Source: an uncultured bacterium
GTDB lineage: Bacteria; Patescibacteriota; Minisyncoccia; Minisyncoccales; UBA10102
NCBI GenBank assembly: GCA_913054235.1
Contig: CAJXJI010000003.1
Span: forward strand, 1 to 40,971
DNA length: 40,971 nt
Direction: 5' to 3'
Below are positions 22,217 to 29,051 of the stretch, piece by piece; within the stretch, counting starts at the first letter, position 1; each line of letters starts with the position of its first letter. The translations under genes were made by a program, and so were the position numbers. A model generated the notes under the pieces. That model was not told the origin of the DNA and did not search any database. It saw only the letters and a list, made by a program, of their open reading frames with translations.

Positions 22217-22244
22217 TTGACAGCATATCTTATTCTTCTATAGT
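22217..22244 (+). promoter_or_regulatory. Promoter after the PRTase-Lrp gene
   Basis: TTGACA (22217-22222), a 16-nt spacer and TATAGT (22239-22244). An ATG at 22250 opens only a 13-codon frame. The product is therefore either a tiny peptide or an RNA containing the 22285-22318 hairpin. Confidence 0.6.
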
Positions 22245-22284
22245 AAAACATGGTGCTATACGTGCAGATAGAGAAAAGAGTTAC

Positions 22285-22318
22285 TTTCTAAAGGGTTTTC
22301 CAATAATCCCTTTAGAAA
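22285..22318. repeat. Perfect 11-bp inverted repeat between two promoters
   Basis: TTTCTAAAGGG (22285-22295) and CCCTTTAGAAA (22308-22318) with a 12-nt loop. No T-run follows on either strand, so it is not a typical terminator. It could be an operator, for example for the adjacent Lrp-type regulator, or an RNA hairpin. Confidence 0.6.
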
Positions 22319-22329
22319 CCTTACTACTA

Positions 22330-22358
22330 TTGACAAGACTATTTGGAAACTATACAAT
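22330..22358 (+). promoter_or_regulatory. Second promoter before greA region
   Basis: TTGACA (22330-22335), a 17-nt spacer and TACAAT (22353-22358), near consensus. The predicted start near 22365 lies 23 nt before the ATG of the 47-residue ORF at 22388. Confidence 0.7.
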
Positions 22359-22387
22359 AAACCCTGCATGAAAAATGCTCTAAAACA

Positions 22388-22531
22388 ATGTTAATTATTA
22401 AAGATGTTTACAGGATTGATTTGCGGAAAAAAGATTTGTGGCTGGATTTGTTGACCAAAAGAAATTTTGATGAAGTAGTATCAATAAATCTGGTTCCTAT
22501 AAGGGGACTTGTTTTCATTTACACAAGATAA
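22388..22531 (+). CDS. Possible 47-residue small protein upstream of the Gre factor
   Basis: The frame from ATG 22388 to TAA 22529-22531 encodes 47 residues. It starts MLIIKDVYRIDLRKKDLWLD and ends NLVPIRGLVFIYTR, a charged, strand-helix-like composition without a membrane helix. It follows a near-consensus promoter, and codon choice (AAA, GAT, TTG, ATT) matches neighbouring genes. No Shine-Dalgarno sequence is present and no family is recognised. Its 3' end carries the -10 (GATAAT) of the Gre factor gene. Confidence 0.45.
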   Translation: MLIIKDVYRIDLRKKDLWLDLLTKRNFDEVVSINLVPIRGLVFIYTR

Positions 22532-22540
22532 TTTGGTACC

Positions 22541-23008
22541 ATGATGGAAGAAAAATATTACGTTACAAAACAAGGATTCAAAAAGATTGAGCAGGACTAT
22601 AAGGCGCTCTTGGAATTTAAGAAAAAAAAGATAACTGGGGATGAGATACCAAGTAGCTGGCATTCAGAGGAGGTAAATCCAGAGTACCTTTCTTTCCAGG
22701 AAGATATGAGTTTACTTGAAGCACGACTAGCAGAATACGAAATTATTCTTAAGAACACTGAAATTATCGTATCTCCTCCTAAAGCACAAAGAAACGAAGT
22801 GTATCTTGGAGCAAAGGTGCTTGTTGAAGTTGATGGAGAGAAAGACGAGTTCATTATTGTTGGTTCTATGGAGGCAAATCCAACCGCTGGCATGATTAGT
22901 AATGAATCCCCCGTGGGAAAAACTCTTATGGGAAGGGTGAAAGGAGAGACCGTGGTTGTTCATTCTTCTGTGAAAGTTGCCTATAAAATATTGAAGATTT
23001 CTTATTAA
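22541..23008 (+). CDS. greA: GreA/GreB-family transcription elongation factor
   Basis: Gre factors insert a coiled coil into the RNA polymerase secondary channel and trigger cleavage of backtracked RNA. The 155-residue protein has the N-terminal coiled-coil hairpin (YYVTKQGFKKIEQDYKALLE, acidic tip region SEEVNPEYLSFQED) and the C-terminal FKBP-like domain (YLGAKVLVEVDGEKDEFIIV, SNESPVGKTLMGRVKGE). The start at 22541 is supported by a GATAAT -10 ending 8 nt upstream; a second ATG follows directly at 22544. GreA and GreB subtypes are not distinguished. Confidence 0.88.
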   Translation: MMEEKYYVTKQGFKKIEQDYKALLEFKKKKITGDEIPSSWHSEEVNPEYLSFQEDMSLLEARLAEYEIILKNTEIIVSPPKAQRNEVYLGAKVLVEVDGEKDEFIIVGSMEANPTAGMISNESPVGKTLMGRVKGETVVVHSSVKVAYKILKISY

Positions 23009-23019
23009 TGTGGTATAGA
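22991..23019 (+). promoter_or_regulatory. Promoter of the cytidine deaminase-like gene
   Basis: TTGAAG (22991-22996), a 17-nt spacer and TATAGA (23014-23019) overlap the end of greA. The start near 23026 would give a leader of about 60 nt containing a clear Shine-Dalgarno sequence, unlike most genes here. Confidence 0.5.
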
Positions 23020-23085
23020 GAAAGACGCACCTTTCATCGTTGAGAAGCTTTATGCCCCTTGGCTTAAGCTAAAGGAGTGAAAGTT

Positions 23086-23679
23086 ATGAGCACCATAAAC
23101 TCTGTCAAGCATGTCAGGTTTCTTGATTTGCCGAAAGCAGATCAACAATTGGTGGAATTGGCAGCAGAGCAGGCAAATTATGCCTATAATCGTCTTCTGG
23201 GACGTTGGGCCGTTGGAGCAGCCATACGGATTCACCCCGATGGGGAGGAAAATTTCCGTGAAGCTCTACGAAGGCTGGGCGCAGAAAGAGTACGAAAAGG
23301 GATAGCTTGTATGGTCGGTGGGTCTAACGTGGAAGACCCAGACCAGATAGCTTTGTGCGAGTGCGGAGAGAAGGTGGCTCTAGCTGCAACCCAATCAATG
23401 GGTGTGGGCGATTACTGCGAAGCCATTGCAATCGTTGGGAAGCGAGAAGGGGAAGAGTTTGATTACATCGCTCTTTCTCCTTGTGATACTTGTCGGGGGC
23501 GAATAAGAGGCTATGGCCGACGCTCCGGCATGAACGAATGCTTTCCGATACTTTTGGCCCCTCGAGAGTTCAGGGAAGACGATGCGCGTGTGATTGTGAC
23601 TACTCTTGGGGAGCTCCAACGTGAAATTCCCTTTAACGTAGAGGGAATAGATATGAAACAACAGCTATACGTGGCGTAG
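23086..23679 (+). CDS. Cytidine deaminase-like zinc hydrolase
   Basis: This 197-residue protein shows the cytidine deaminase zinc site: RWAVGAAIRI, the ribose-binding GGSNVED (79-84), CGEKVAL (Cys93 ligand, Glu95 proton shuttle) and SPCDTCRGRI (Cys133, Cys136). It is longer than typical Cdd (about 130), with about 30 extra N-terminal residues, an insertion between the VGAA and NVE motifs and a C-terminal extension. The substrate may be cytidine, deoxycytidine or another base analogue. The ATG at 23086 is chosen because AAGGAG precedes it by 8 nt. Codon choice is more GC-rich than its neighbours, and it has its own promoter and terminator, suggesting acquisition. Confidence 0.83.
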   Translation: MSTINSVKHVRFLDLPKADQQLVELAAEQANYAYNRLLGRWAVGAAIRIHPDGEENFREALRRLGAERVRKGIACMVGGSNVEDPDQIALCECGEKVALAATQSMGVGDYCEAIAIVGKREGEEFDYIALSPCDTCRGRIRGYGRRSGMNECFPILLAPREFREDDARVIVTTLGELQREIPFNVEGIDMKQQLYVA

Positions 23680-23696
23680 GTTTCTCAACACAAAGC

Positions 23697-23732
23697 AAAG
23701 GGCTTGCCGAAATATCGACAAGCCCTTTTATA
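23697..23732. terminator. Strong terminator between the deaminase and HD genes
   Basis: AAAGGGCTTG (23697-23706) pairs perfectly with CAAGCCCTTT (23719-23728) over 10 bp, followed by TATATTTT. It lies between convergent genes and overlaps the stop of the HD gene. It probably serves mainly the plus-strand gene. Confidence 0.85.
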
Positions 23733-24369
23733 TTTTCTTCAGTTCTCGTGCAAACTTTTTATCAATTTGTGCTAAAAGTTCTATTAGGGTCGGATTGGAA
23801 AGTGTTTCCTTCATTTGTTGCCACCAAGAAATAATGGGAAATCTTTTGTCTTGTTTCCAATATTCCAGTGCTTGAAGAAAGTTTTCTGCCATATGGAGTT
23901 GGTATACAAGCCTCGCTTCTTTTGAAGTGCCAGTGCGATATTCTTGCCATATTTGTTGGATTTCACGAGCAACAGCAGGAGCAAGGCGTTTCGTTAGCTT
24001 TTTGAGGGCTGCATGCTCCTTTCTTTCACTCTCCTTGAAAAACTGAAGTTTTTCTTTTTGTGGAAGACGCACCCATTTTCGGTATATCTCTTTAAGGTTT
24101 GCCTTCTTATATTTTTTGAGAATTGGATCGTAAGGAGTAATATCACCAGCATATCCCCTTGCAAGGTCGTGAATAAGTACCATTTTTATGGCCTTACCCG
24201 AGTTTAAAGGAGGGACGCTGATCATGCAACAAGTCCATGCCATGAGTGCTTCTCGGAAGCTGTGCTCTCCTATAAGGGCGGGATCTTTGATTTTGCGCAA
24301 AACAAGACCCTTCTGGGGAAGGTTTTTAATCTTTCCAATTTCGGTAAAAAAAGTAAGGATATCTTTCAT
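23728..24369 (-). CDS. HD-domain phosphohydrolase (YfbR/HDDC2-like)
   Basis: This 213-residue protein carries metal-binding HD motifs near the N-terminus: LIGEHSFREALMAW and KAIKMVLIHDLARGYAGDIT. This order resembles the HDDC2/YfbR group that removes phosphate from deoxynucleoside monophosphates. A long helical C-terminus follows. The start at 24369 (MKDILTFFTEIGKIKNLP) is preferred over the ATG at 24390 because a TTTACA-16-TATACA promoter with extended TGC ends 11 nt before it. The substrate is not certain. Confidence 0.82.
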   Translation of the reverse strand: MKDILTFFTEIGKIKNLPQKGLVLRKIKDPALIGEHSFREALMAWTCCMISVPPLNSGKAIKMVLIHDLARGYAGDITPYDPILKKYKKANLKEIYRKWVRLPQKEKLQFFKESERKEHAALKKLTKRLAPAVAREIQQIWQEYRTGTSKEARLVYQLHMAENFLQALEYWKQDKRFPIISWWQQMKETLSNPTLIELLAQIDKKFARELKKI

Positions 24370-24380
24370 TGTTCTTTTTC

Positions 24381-24421
24381 TGTATAGCATTCTAGGAAAA
24401 AATGTAAAGAAAGGGTATAAT
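24381..24421. promoter_or_regulatory. Divergent promoters of the HD and UPF0104 genes
   Basis: On the minus strand TTTACA (24403-24408), a 16-nt spacer and TGC-TATACA (24381-24389) serve the HD gene. On the plus strand consensus TATAAT (24416-24421) ends 8 nt before the UPF0104 ATG at 24430. Confidence 0.6.
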
Positions 24422-24429
24422 TTTAGATT

Positions 24430-25431
24430 ATGAAACGACTCTTGGCATTTGTTATATTCCTTGTGCTGGGAATTATTTTATTTTCCAGTGTGATGCAAGC
24501 TGTGGGGTGGAATGAGGTATGGAGCGCTATCCAGAAATTTTGGGGAGGAAGGGGAGTGCTACTCTTTATTCTCACTCTCTTAATGCTTTCCTTGGGAGCG
24601 GTGCGCTGGAGGGAAATTCTGCGCTACCAGGGATACCAAGTTCCACTCCTTTCTTTGCTTAAGCAATACTTTGCGGGGTTTAGTCTTTCTTTTTTCTTTC
24701 CCATGGTGTTTTTTGGAAATGAGTTGTTTCGTTCCTATGCTCTTTTGGAGTTTCATAAAGTTCCTTTGCCGCGCGCTATTGTTTCTGTGGCTATAGAGCG
24801 GTTCTTGGACGCAACCGCCTATATTTTGTTTTTGGGGATTGGAATTGGATTCCTCCTCATATCAAAAAGTGTCCTTATCTCTTCATTTTTTTGGTGGATT
24901 CTCTTGGGTGCTGGAGTATTGGCTATGGCTCTTGTCTTCTTCTATTTTAAATCACATCGAAAGGAGAGTATCGTTAGAATGTTTTTTCCTCGTATTGCAG
25001 GAACCAACGGGTTTTTAGAAATGGAGCAAGAACTTCTCCACTTTTTTCGTTTGCGAAATCGGATATTTTGGGAAGGGCTGTTTCTTTCCTTTGCTAAAGC
25101 GTCTTTTACCTTGCTTCGCACCTTTGTTCTTGTAGCATTATTGGGGGAGTTCATTGGCTTTTTCCCGGCTATAGCTATTACTGGGTTTAGCTTCCTTTCT
25201 TTGCTGATCCCGATCCCAGGGCAACTAGGTAGCCATGAAGCATTACAGATTCTCGTGTTTCAATCTCTTGGTTTAGCATCGCATACCGGGGCAGCTTTTG
25301 CGTTTGTAGTTCGAGCAGTAGAAATTGTGGTGGCTATCGGTGGCTTAATTCTATTTTTGCATTTAGGAATTTCTTTACTAAAGCGTGCAGTGCTTAATAA
25401 GGCAGAACATATGTTTCAAAAATTCTTTTGA
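24430..25431 (+). CDS. UPF0104/lysylphosphatidylglycerol synthase membrane-region family protein
   Basis: This 333-residue membrane protein has about eight helices. The family pattern is clear: ILTLLMLSLGAVRWREILRY, LKQYFAGFSLSFFFPMVFFG, RAIVSVAIERFLDATAYILF and FLSLLIPIPGQLGSHEALQI with conserved Gly-x-x-Glu. It corresponds to the membrane part of MprF/AglD2-like proteins. No tRNA-dependent transferase domain is attached, so flipping or modifying of a lipid-linked substrate is more likely than lysyl transfer. The TATAAT 8 nt before the ATG implies a nearly leaderless message. Confidence 0.85.
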   Translation: MKRLLAFVIFLVLGIILFSSVMQAVGWNEVWSAIQKFWGGRGVLLFILTLLMLSLGAVRWREILRYQGYQVPLLSLLKQYFAGFSLSFFFPMVFFGNELFRSYALLEFHKVPLPRAIVSVAIERFLDATAYILFLGIGIGFLLISKSVLISSFFWWILLGAGVLAMALVFFYFKSHRKESIVRMFFPRIAGTNGFLEMEQELLHFFRLRNRIFWEGLFLSFAKASFTLLRTFVLVALLGEFIGFFPAIAITGFSFLSLLIPIPGQLGSHEALQILVFQSLGLASHTGAAFAFVVRAVEIVVAIGGLILFLHLGISLLKRAVLNKAEHMFQKFF

Positions 25432-25438
25432 TATATTT

Positions 25439-27154
25439 ATGCAGATAAAAAATAAAGAACTTAGTTATCTTTTTTCTCAACTTGCGCTCTATTTTGAGAT
25501 ACAAGGAGTTCCCTTTAAGCCGCAAGCTTTTTTGAAGGTTAAAGAGACCTTGGAGACGCTCAAGGAAGATGTAGAAAAGATATATCAAAAAGAGGGTTTT
25601 GGAGGATTGGAAAATATTCCTGGAGTGGGAAAAGGCATTGCAGGAAAAATAGAAGAGTATTTAAAAACCGGAGAAATACAAGAGCTCCAGGTGTATAGAA
25701 AAAAAATGCCCGTGAATATTGAGGAGTTAACTTTGGTGGAAGGCATTGGTCCAAAAATGATAAAGGAGTTGTGGGAACATCTTAAGATAAAGAATCTTGA
25801 AGAGTTTGAAAGGGCAGCAAAAAAAGGAAAGATAGCAAAGCTTCCTTTGTTTGGAGAAAAGAAACAGCAAAATATTCTTGAGGCTATTTCGTTTCTTAAA
25901 AAGTCTCAAGGAAGACAATTGCTCGCAAATATATATCCCATTGCAAAAAGATATGAAGAGGAACTTAAAGAGTCAGGACTGGTAAAACAGGCAGTTGTTG
26001 TAGGTTCTTTGCGACGCATGAAAGAAACAGTTAAAGACATAGATATTTTAGTTACCACAAAAGAGCCAAAAAAAGCTATGGATTTTTTTGTGGACATGAT
26101 TCCCCATGAAAAAGTGTTGAGCAAAGGGAAAACCAGAATATGCTTGCAAAGCTACGAAGGTTTTGATGTAGGCATAAGAGTTGTTGTGCAAGAGGTGTTT
26201 GGAGCTGCTTCTTGGTACTTTACCGGATCAAAGGAGCATAACGTGAAAATAGAAGCCCTGGCAAAAAAGAAGGGATTTACATTGTCTGAGCGTGGATTGT
26301 ATAAGGGAAAAACCCTTATTCCCTGCGCAACAGAAGAGGAAGTGTATAAAGCTCTTGGCATGCAATATACAGAACCTGAGCTAAGAGAGGACCAAGGAGA
26401 AGTGGAAGCTGCCTTACAAAGAAATCTTCCAACCCTTATTCCCTATGACGCTCTAAAAGGAGATCTTCAGGTACAGACTAATTGGACCGATGGAAAGCAT
26501 TCCATTGAAGAAATGGCAAAAGAGGCAAAAAAACAAGGATTAGAATATATTGTGATTACCGATCATACCACAGACCTCTCTATAGCGAGAGGACTAGATG
26601 AAAAGAAACTTCTCTTGCATGCAAAGGAAATAGACAAAGTACAAAAGAAGGTTCCTGGCATTAAGATTTTAAAAGGTGCTGAGGTGAATATTCGAAAAGA
26701 TGGCGCTCTAGATATTGCAAATGAGGCGTTAAGCAAGCTAGATGTAGTAGGAGTTTCCGTGCATTCATATTTTAAGATGTCAAAAAAAGACATGACAGAG
26801 CGTATTGTTCGAGCAATAAAAAATCCGCATGTGGATATTCTCTTTCATCCCACTGGGCGTGTTGTGAAAAAGCGCGATGCCTATCAAGTAGATATAGATA
26901 AGATTATTGAAGTGGCAAAAAAGACTGGAACTGTTCTTGAAGTAAACGGGTCTTCTCGCATGGACTTAAAAGATGTATATGCTGCAAAAGCAGTGCAGGC
27001 AGGAGTAAAATTAGTGATTGATTCTGATGCACACCACAAAGATCACTTTCAGTTTTTAAAATACGGTATTGCTCAAGCCAGAAGGGGATGGGTGAAAGAA
27101 AGCGATGTGATAAACACTCTTTCTGAAAAACAATTATTAACCTTGCTTAAATAA
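25439..27154 (+). CDS. polX: Family X DNA polymerase with PHP domain (PolX)
   Basis: From the ATG at 25439 the product has 571 residues. Order: helix-hairpin-helix DNA-binding regions (LENIPGVGKGIAGKIEEYL, LVEGIGPKMIKELW), the nucleotidyltransferase motif VVVGSLRRMKETVKDIDILV with two catalytic Asp, FDVGIRVV with the third, GAASWYFTGSKEHN, then the PHP domain (GDLQVQTNWTDGKHSIEEMA, VITDHTTDL, FHPTGR, DSDAHHKDH). PolX fills short gaps in base excision repair, and the PHP part is a Mn-dependent exonuclease. The first PHP motif normally has HxH or QxH; here it is QVQ, so exonuclease activity may be weakened. It lies 7 nt after the UPF0104 gene. Confidence 0.94.
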   Translation: MQIKNKELSYLFSQLALYFEIQGVPFKPQAFLKVKETLETLKEDVEKIYQKEGFGGLENIPGVGKGIAGKIEEYLKTGEIQELQVYRKKMPVNIEELTLVEGIGPKMIKELWEHLKIKNLEEFERAAKKGKIAKLPLFGEKKQQNILEAISFLKKSQGRQLLANIYPIAKRYEEELKESGLVKQAVVVGSLRRMKETVKDIDILVTTKEPKKAMDFFVDMIPHEKVLSKGKTRICLQSYEGFDVGIRVVVQEVFGAASWYFTGSKEHNVKIEALAKKKGFTLSERGLYKGKTLIPCATEEEVYKALGMQYTEPELREDQGEVEAALQRNLPTLIPYDALKGDLQVQTNWTDGKHSIEEMAKEAKKQGLEYIVITDHTTDLSIARGLDEKKLLLHAKEIDKVQKKVPGIKILKGAEVNIRKDGALDIANEALSKLDVVGVSVHSYFKMSKKDMTERIVRAIKNPHVDILFHPTGRVVKKRDAYQVDIDKIIEVAKKTGTVLEVNGSSRMDLKDVYAAKAVQAGVKLVIDSDAHHKDHFQFLKYGIAQARRGWVKESDVINTLSEKQLLTLLK

Positions 27155-27155
27155 T

Positions 27156-27590
27156 ATGCCAAAAGAACAATCAGCTGGAGCTGTTATATTCCGCAGAGAA
27201 GCAAAAGAGCTTTACTACCTATTACTCCACTACCCCACAGAAGCTCGCGTAAAAAAAGAGTATTGGGATTTTCCCAAAGGACATCTTGAAAAAGGTGAAA
27301 CGCAAAAACAAGCTGCAGCAAGAGAGGTTGCAGAAGAAACGGGACTAAAAGATATCATTTTTGTTCCGGGATTTAAAGAAGATATTCAGTATTATTTTCG
27401 AGTAAAAGGAAAGACTATATTTAAAACCGTTGTGTTCTTTCTTGCTCAAACAAAGAAAAAGGAAATAAAGATTTCCTTTGAGCATAAGGGATTTATATGG
27501 CTGCCTTTTGCAGGAGCAATGGAGAAACTTAAGTTTGCCAATGCGAGGAGAATTTTAAGAACTGTGGACCGTTTTTTAAAAGAAAAGTAA
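27156..27590 (+). CDS. Nudix hydrolase, Ap4A pyrophosphatase-like
   Basis: This 144-residue protein starts MPKEQSAGAVIFRREAKELY. It has a perfect Nudix box: GHLEKGETQKQAAAREVAEE followed by TGL. The WDFPKGH preceding it and the overall length resemble bis(5'-nucleosyl)-tetraphosphatases, which clean up Ap4A made by aminoacyl-tRNA synthetases. Another nucleotide-sugar or dNTP substrate is possible. It begins one nt after the polX stop and converges with rplT. Confidence 0.88.
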   Translation: MPKEQSAGAVIFRREAKELYYLLLHYPTEARVKKEYWDFPKGHLEKGETQKQAAAREVAEETGLKDIIFVPGFKEDIQYYFRVKGKTIFKTVVFFLAQTKKKEIKISFEHKGFIWLPFAGAMEKLKFANARRILRTVDRFLKEK

Positions 27591-27617
27591 AAACAAAAGA
27601 AGGGGATAAGCCCTTCT
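27587..27617 (-). terminator. Terminator of the infC-rpmI-rplT operon
   Basis: On the minus strand AGAAGGG and CCCTTCT (27598-27617) form a 7-bp hairpin with a 6-nt loop, followed by TTTGTTTTT. It overlaps the rplT stop. The plus-strand T content is weaker, so it serves chiefly rplT. Confidence 0.8.
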
Positions 27618-27963
27618 ATTGTTTCACTTGCTCAACGAGTCTTTGAAATGTTCCAGGATGTTTTTCTCGTAACTCTGCTAGTATTTTTCGGTCCAGAGTA
27701 ATACCTTGTTTTTTTAAGAGAGGGATGAATTTGCTATAGGTTAATCCTTGTTCACGTACTCCAGAAGAAATCTTAATCTCCCAGAGTTTTCGATACTCTC
27801 GTTTTTTAGTCTTTCTGTCAGTAAATGCATGCTCCCAAGCGTGACGGAGAGCATCTTTTGCCAGACGGTACTTTTTGTTTCGCCCAAATCGAAAACCCTT
27901 GGTTTGTTTTAAGACATTCTTTCTCCTTTTGTTTGCAGTGGTTCCTCGTTTTACTCGTGCCAT
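27616..27963 (-). CDS. rplT: Large ribosomal subunit protein bL20
   Basis: This 115-residue basic protein has the standard L20 start MARVKRGTTANKRRKNVLKQ and core YRLAKDALRHAWEHAFTDRK, KKREYRKLWEIKISSGVREQ. L20 is needed early in 50S assembly and in many bacteria represses its own operon. It is the last gene of infC-rpmI-rplT, 1 nt after rpmI, with a terminator on its stop. Confidence 0.97.
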   Translation of the reverse strand: MARVKRGTTANKRRKNVLKQTKGFRFGRNKKYRLAKDALRHAWEHAFTDRKTKKREYRKLWEIKISSGVREQGLTYSKFIPLLKKQGITLDRKILAELREKHPGTFQRLVEQVKQ

Positions 27964-27964
27964 G

Positions 27965-28165
27965 TTAGAAAGTTACCAGTTTTTTTATTTTCTTTGCGTC
28001 AGGAATACTTAAGGTTGTCCATTTTCGCGCCTGACGTCGTTGCTTTCCGGTTTTCTTTGTTCGGTAGTGATCTTGTCCTGCAATACGACGCAAAATCTTT
28101 CCACTCTTGGTGAACTTAAAACGTTTTGTAATAGATTTTCTTGTTTTTGCCTTTTTGGTGGCCAT
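27965..28165 (-). CDS. rpmI: Large ribosomal subunit protein bL35
   Basis: This 66-residue, very basic protein reads MATKKAKTRKSITKRFKFTK, SGKILRRIAGQDHYRTKK and ARKWTTLSIPDAKKIKKLV, the L35 pattern. It sits one nucleotide from infC and rplT in the conserved initiation factor 3 operon. No internal promoter is evident. Confidence 0.96.
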   Translation of the reverse strand: MATKKAKTRKSITKRFKFTKSGKILRRIAGQDHYRTKKTGKQRRQARKWTTLSIPDAKKIKKLVTF

Positions 28166-28166
28166 G

Positions 28167-28676
28167 TTACTTTTTCGTTATCACCATGGTTAATCCCCGA
28201 GGCTCCAGTTTCATATCGCGTTCTGTTCGAATGGGAATTAAGATAGTGAGTTGTTCTGTAAACTTTAAAATCTTTTCTCTTGCATGATCAAGCAATGCTT
28301 TCTGTCGTCCTCTGAGCCGAAGATTGATTCTGATATTGTCCCCACGCTTTAAAAACTTTTCCGCTTGCTTCACTCTTGTTTCAAGGTCGTGGTCTGAAAT
28401 ATTGAAGCTGAGGCGAATTTCTTTTAAATCTCCCCCTGTATGCTTTTTTGCCTCCCTCTCTTTCTTTCCTTGCGAATAGAGATACTTTCCGTAGTCTGCA
28501 ATTCTTGTTACGGGAGGATCTACTTTTTCAGTTACTTGAATGAGATCAAGACCAGCTGCTTCTGCTCGAGCGAGAGCCTCAGCTAAAGGAACTACGCCTG
28601 CTTGAGTTCCTGTTTCGTCAATTAAACGAACTTCAGTTGCTCGTATTTGTTTGTTTGTGTATATTTGTTTTGCCAA
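28167..28676 (-). CDS. infC: Translation initiation factor IF-3, non-AUG start
   Basis: This 169-residue protein is IF-3, which keeps the 30S subunit free and checks start-codon pairing. The N-terminal domain holds QIRATEVRLIDETGTQAGVV and LDLIQVTEKVDPPVTRIADY GKYLY; the C-terminal domain holds KEIRLSFNISDHDLETRVKQ and INLRLRGRQKALLDHA. The start is TTG at 28676. There is no in-frame ATG in the N-terminal region, and an upstream UGA limits the choice to TTG or an ATT two codons earlier. A rare start codon fits the known self-regulation of infC by initiation stringency. It lies 26 nt downstream of the tmRNA 3' end with no terminator between. Confidence 0.95.
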   Translation of the reverse strand: MAKQIYTNKQIRATEVRLIDETGTQAGVVPLAEALARAEAAGLDLIQVTEKVDPPVTRIADYGKYLYSQGKKEREAKKHTGGDLKEIRLSFNISDHDLETRVKQAEKFLKRGDNIRINLRLRGRQKALLDHAREKILKFTEQLTILIPIRTERDMKLEPRGLTMVITKK

Positions 28677-28702
28677 TGTAATTTGTGTAACTCAAAAATA
28701 TG

Positions 28703-29051
28703 TGGAGGTGGAGGGAATGACCCCTCGTCTAGAAGATATCCTATTAATACTTCTTCAGGCATAGCCTCATTCATGCAAGAAGAAGAGTTAAAATGGGGCG
28801 AAATCTCTTTTCTTTTTGATTCTGTTTATGTTGCAGAGTTTCCGAATCCGAAACAATGCCCTTCTCGATAATTGACACCCAGTTCTGCCTATCGAGATCA
28901 GCAGGAGGATGGCTATAGGTTTATGCTACAGCAAGAGCCCTTTGAGGGGCAAAGATGTTGGCATTTATGGTGCCCCAGGTTTTTTTGTGAGTATCCTGGA
29001 ACCTCAGCCTGCATATTAATGTTCTTTCCTCTATCGAAGCAATTCACCCCC
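28703..29051 (-). ncRNA. ssrA: Transfer-messenger RNA (tmRNA)
   Basis: A full one-piece tmRNA of 349 nt fills the space between smpB and infC. The 5' end GGGGGTGAATTGCTTCGATA has the tmRNA motif with UUCGA. The acceptor GGGGGTG pairs with 3' CACCTCC (one G-U), then discriminator A; CCA is not encoded. Helix P2 pairs ATTAATAT with GTATTAAT. Pseudoknot 1 (TGAG/CTCA with CCAGG/CCTGG) precedes the tag. The tag frame at 28962-28921 encodes ANIFAPQRALAVA-stop, with the resume codon at RNA position 90. A pseudoknot with TCTCGATA/TATCGAGA and another with GTTTC/GAAAC and GATTC/GAATC follow. The T-arm loop is unusual (6 nt, GTCATT). Confidence 0.95.
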
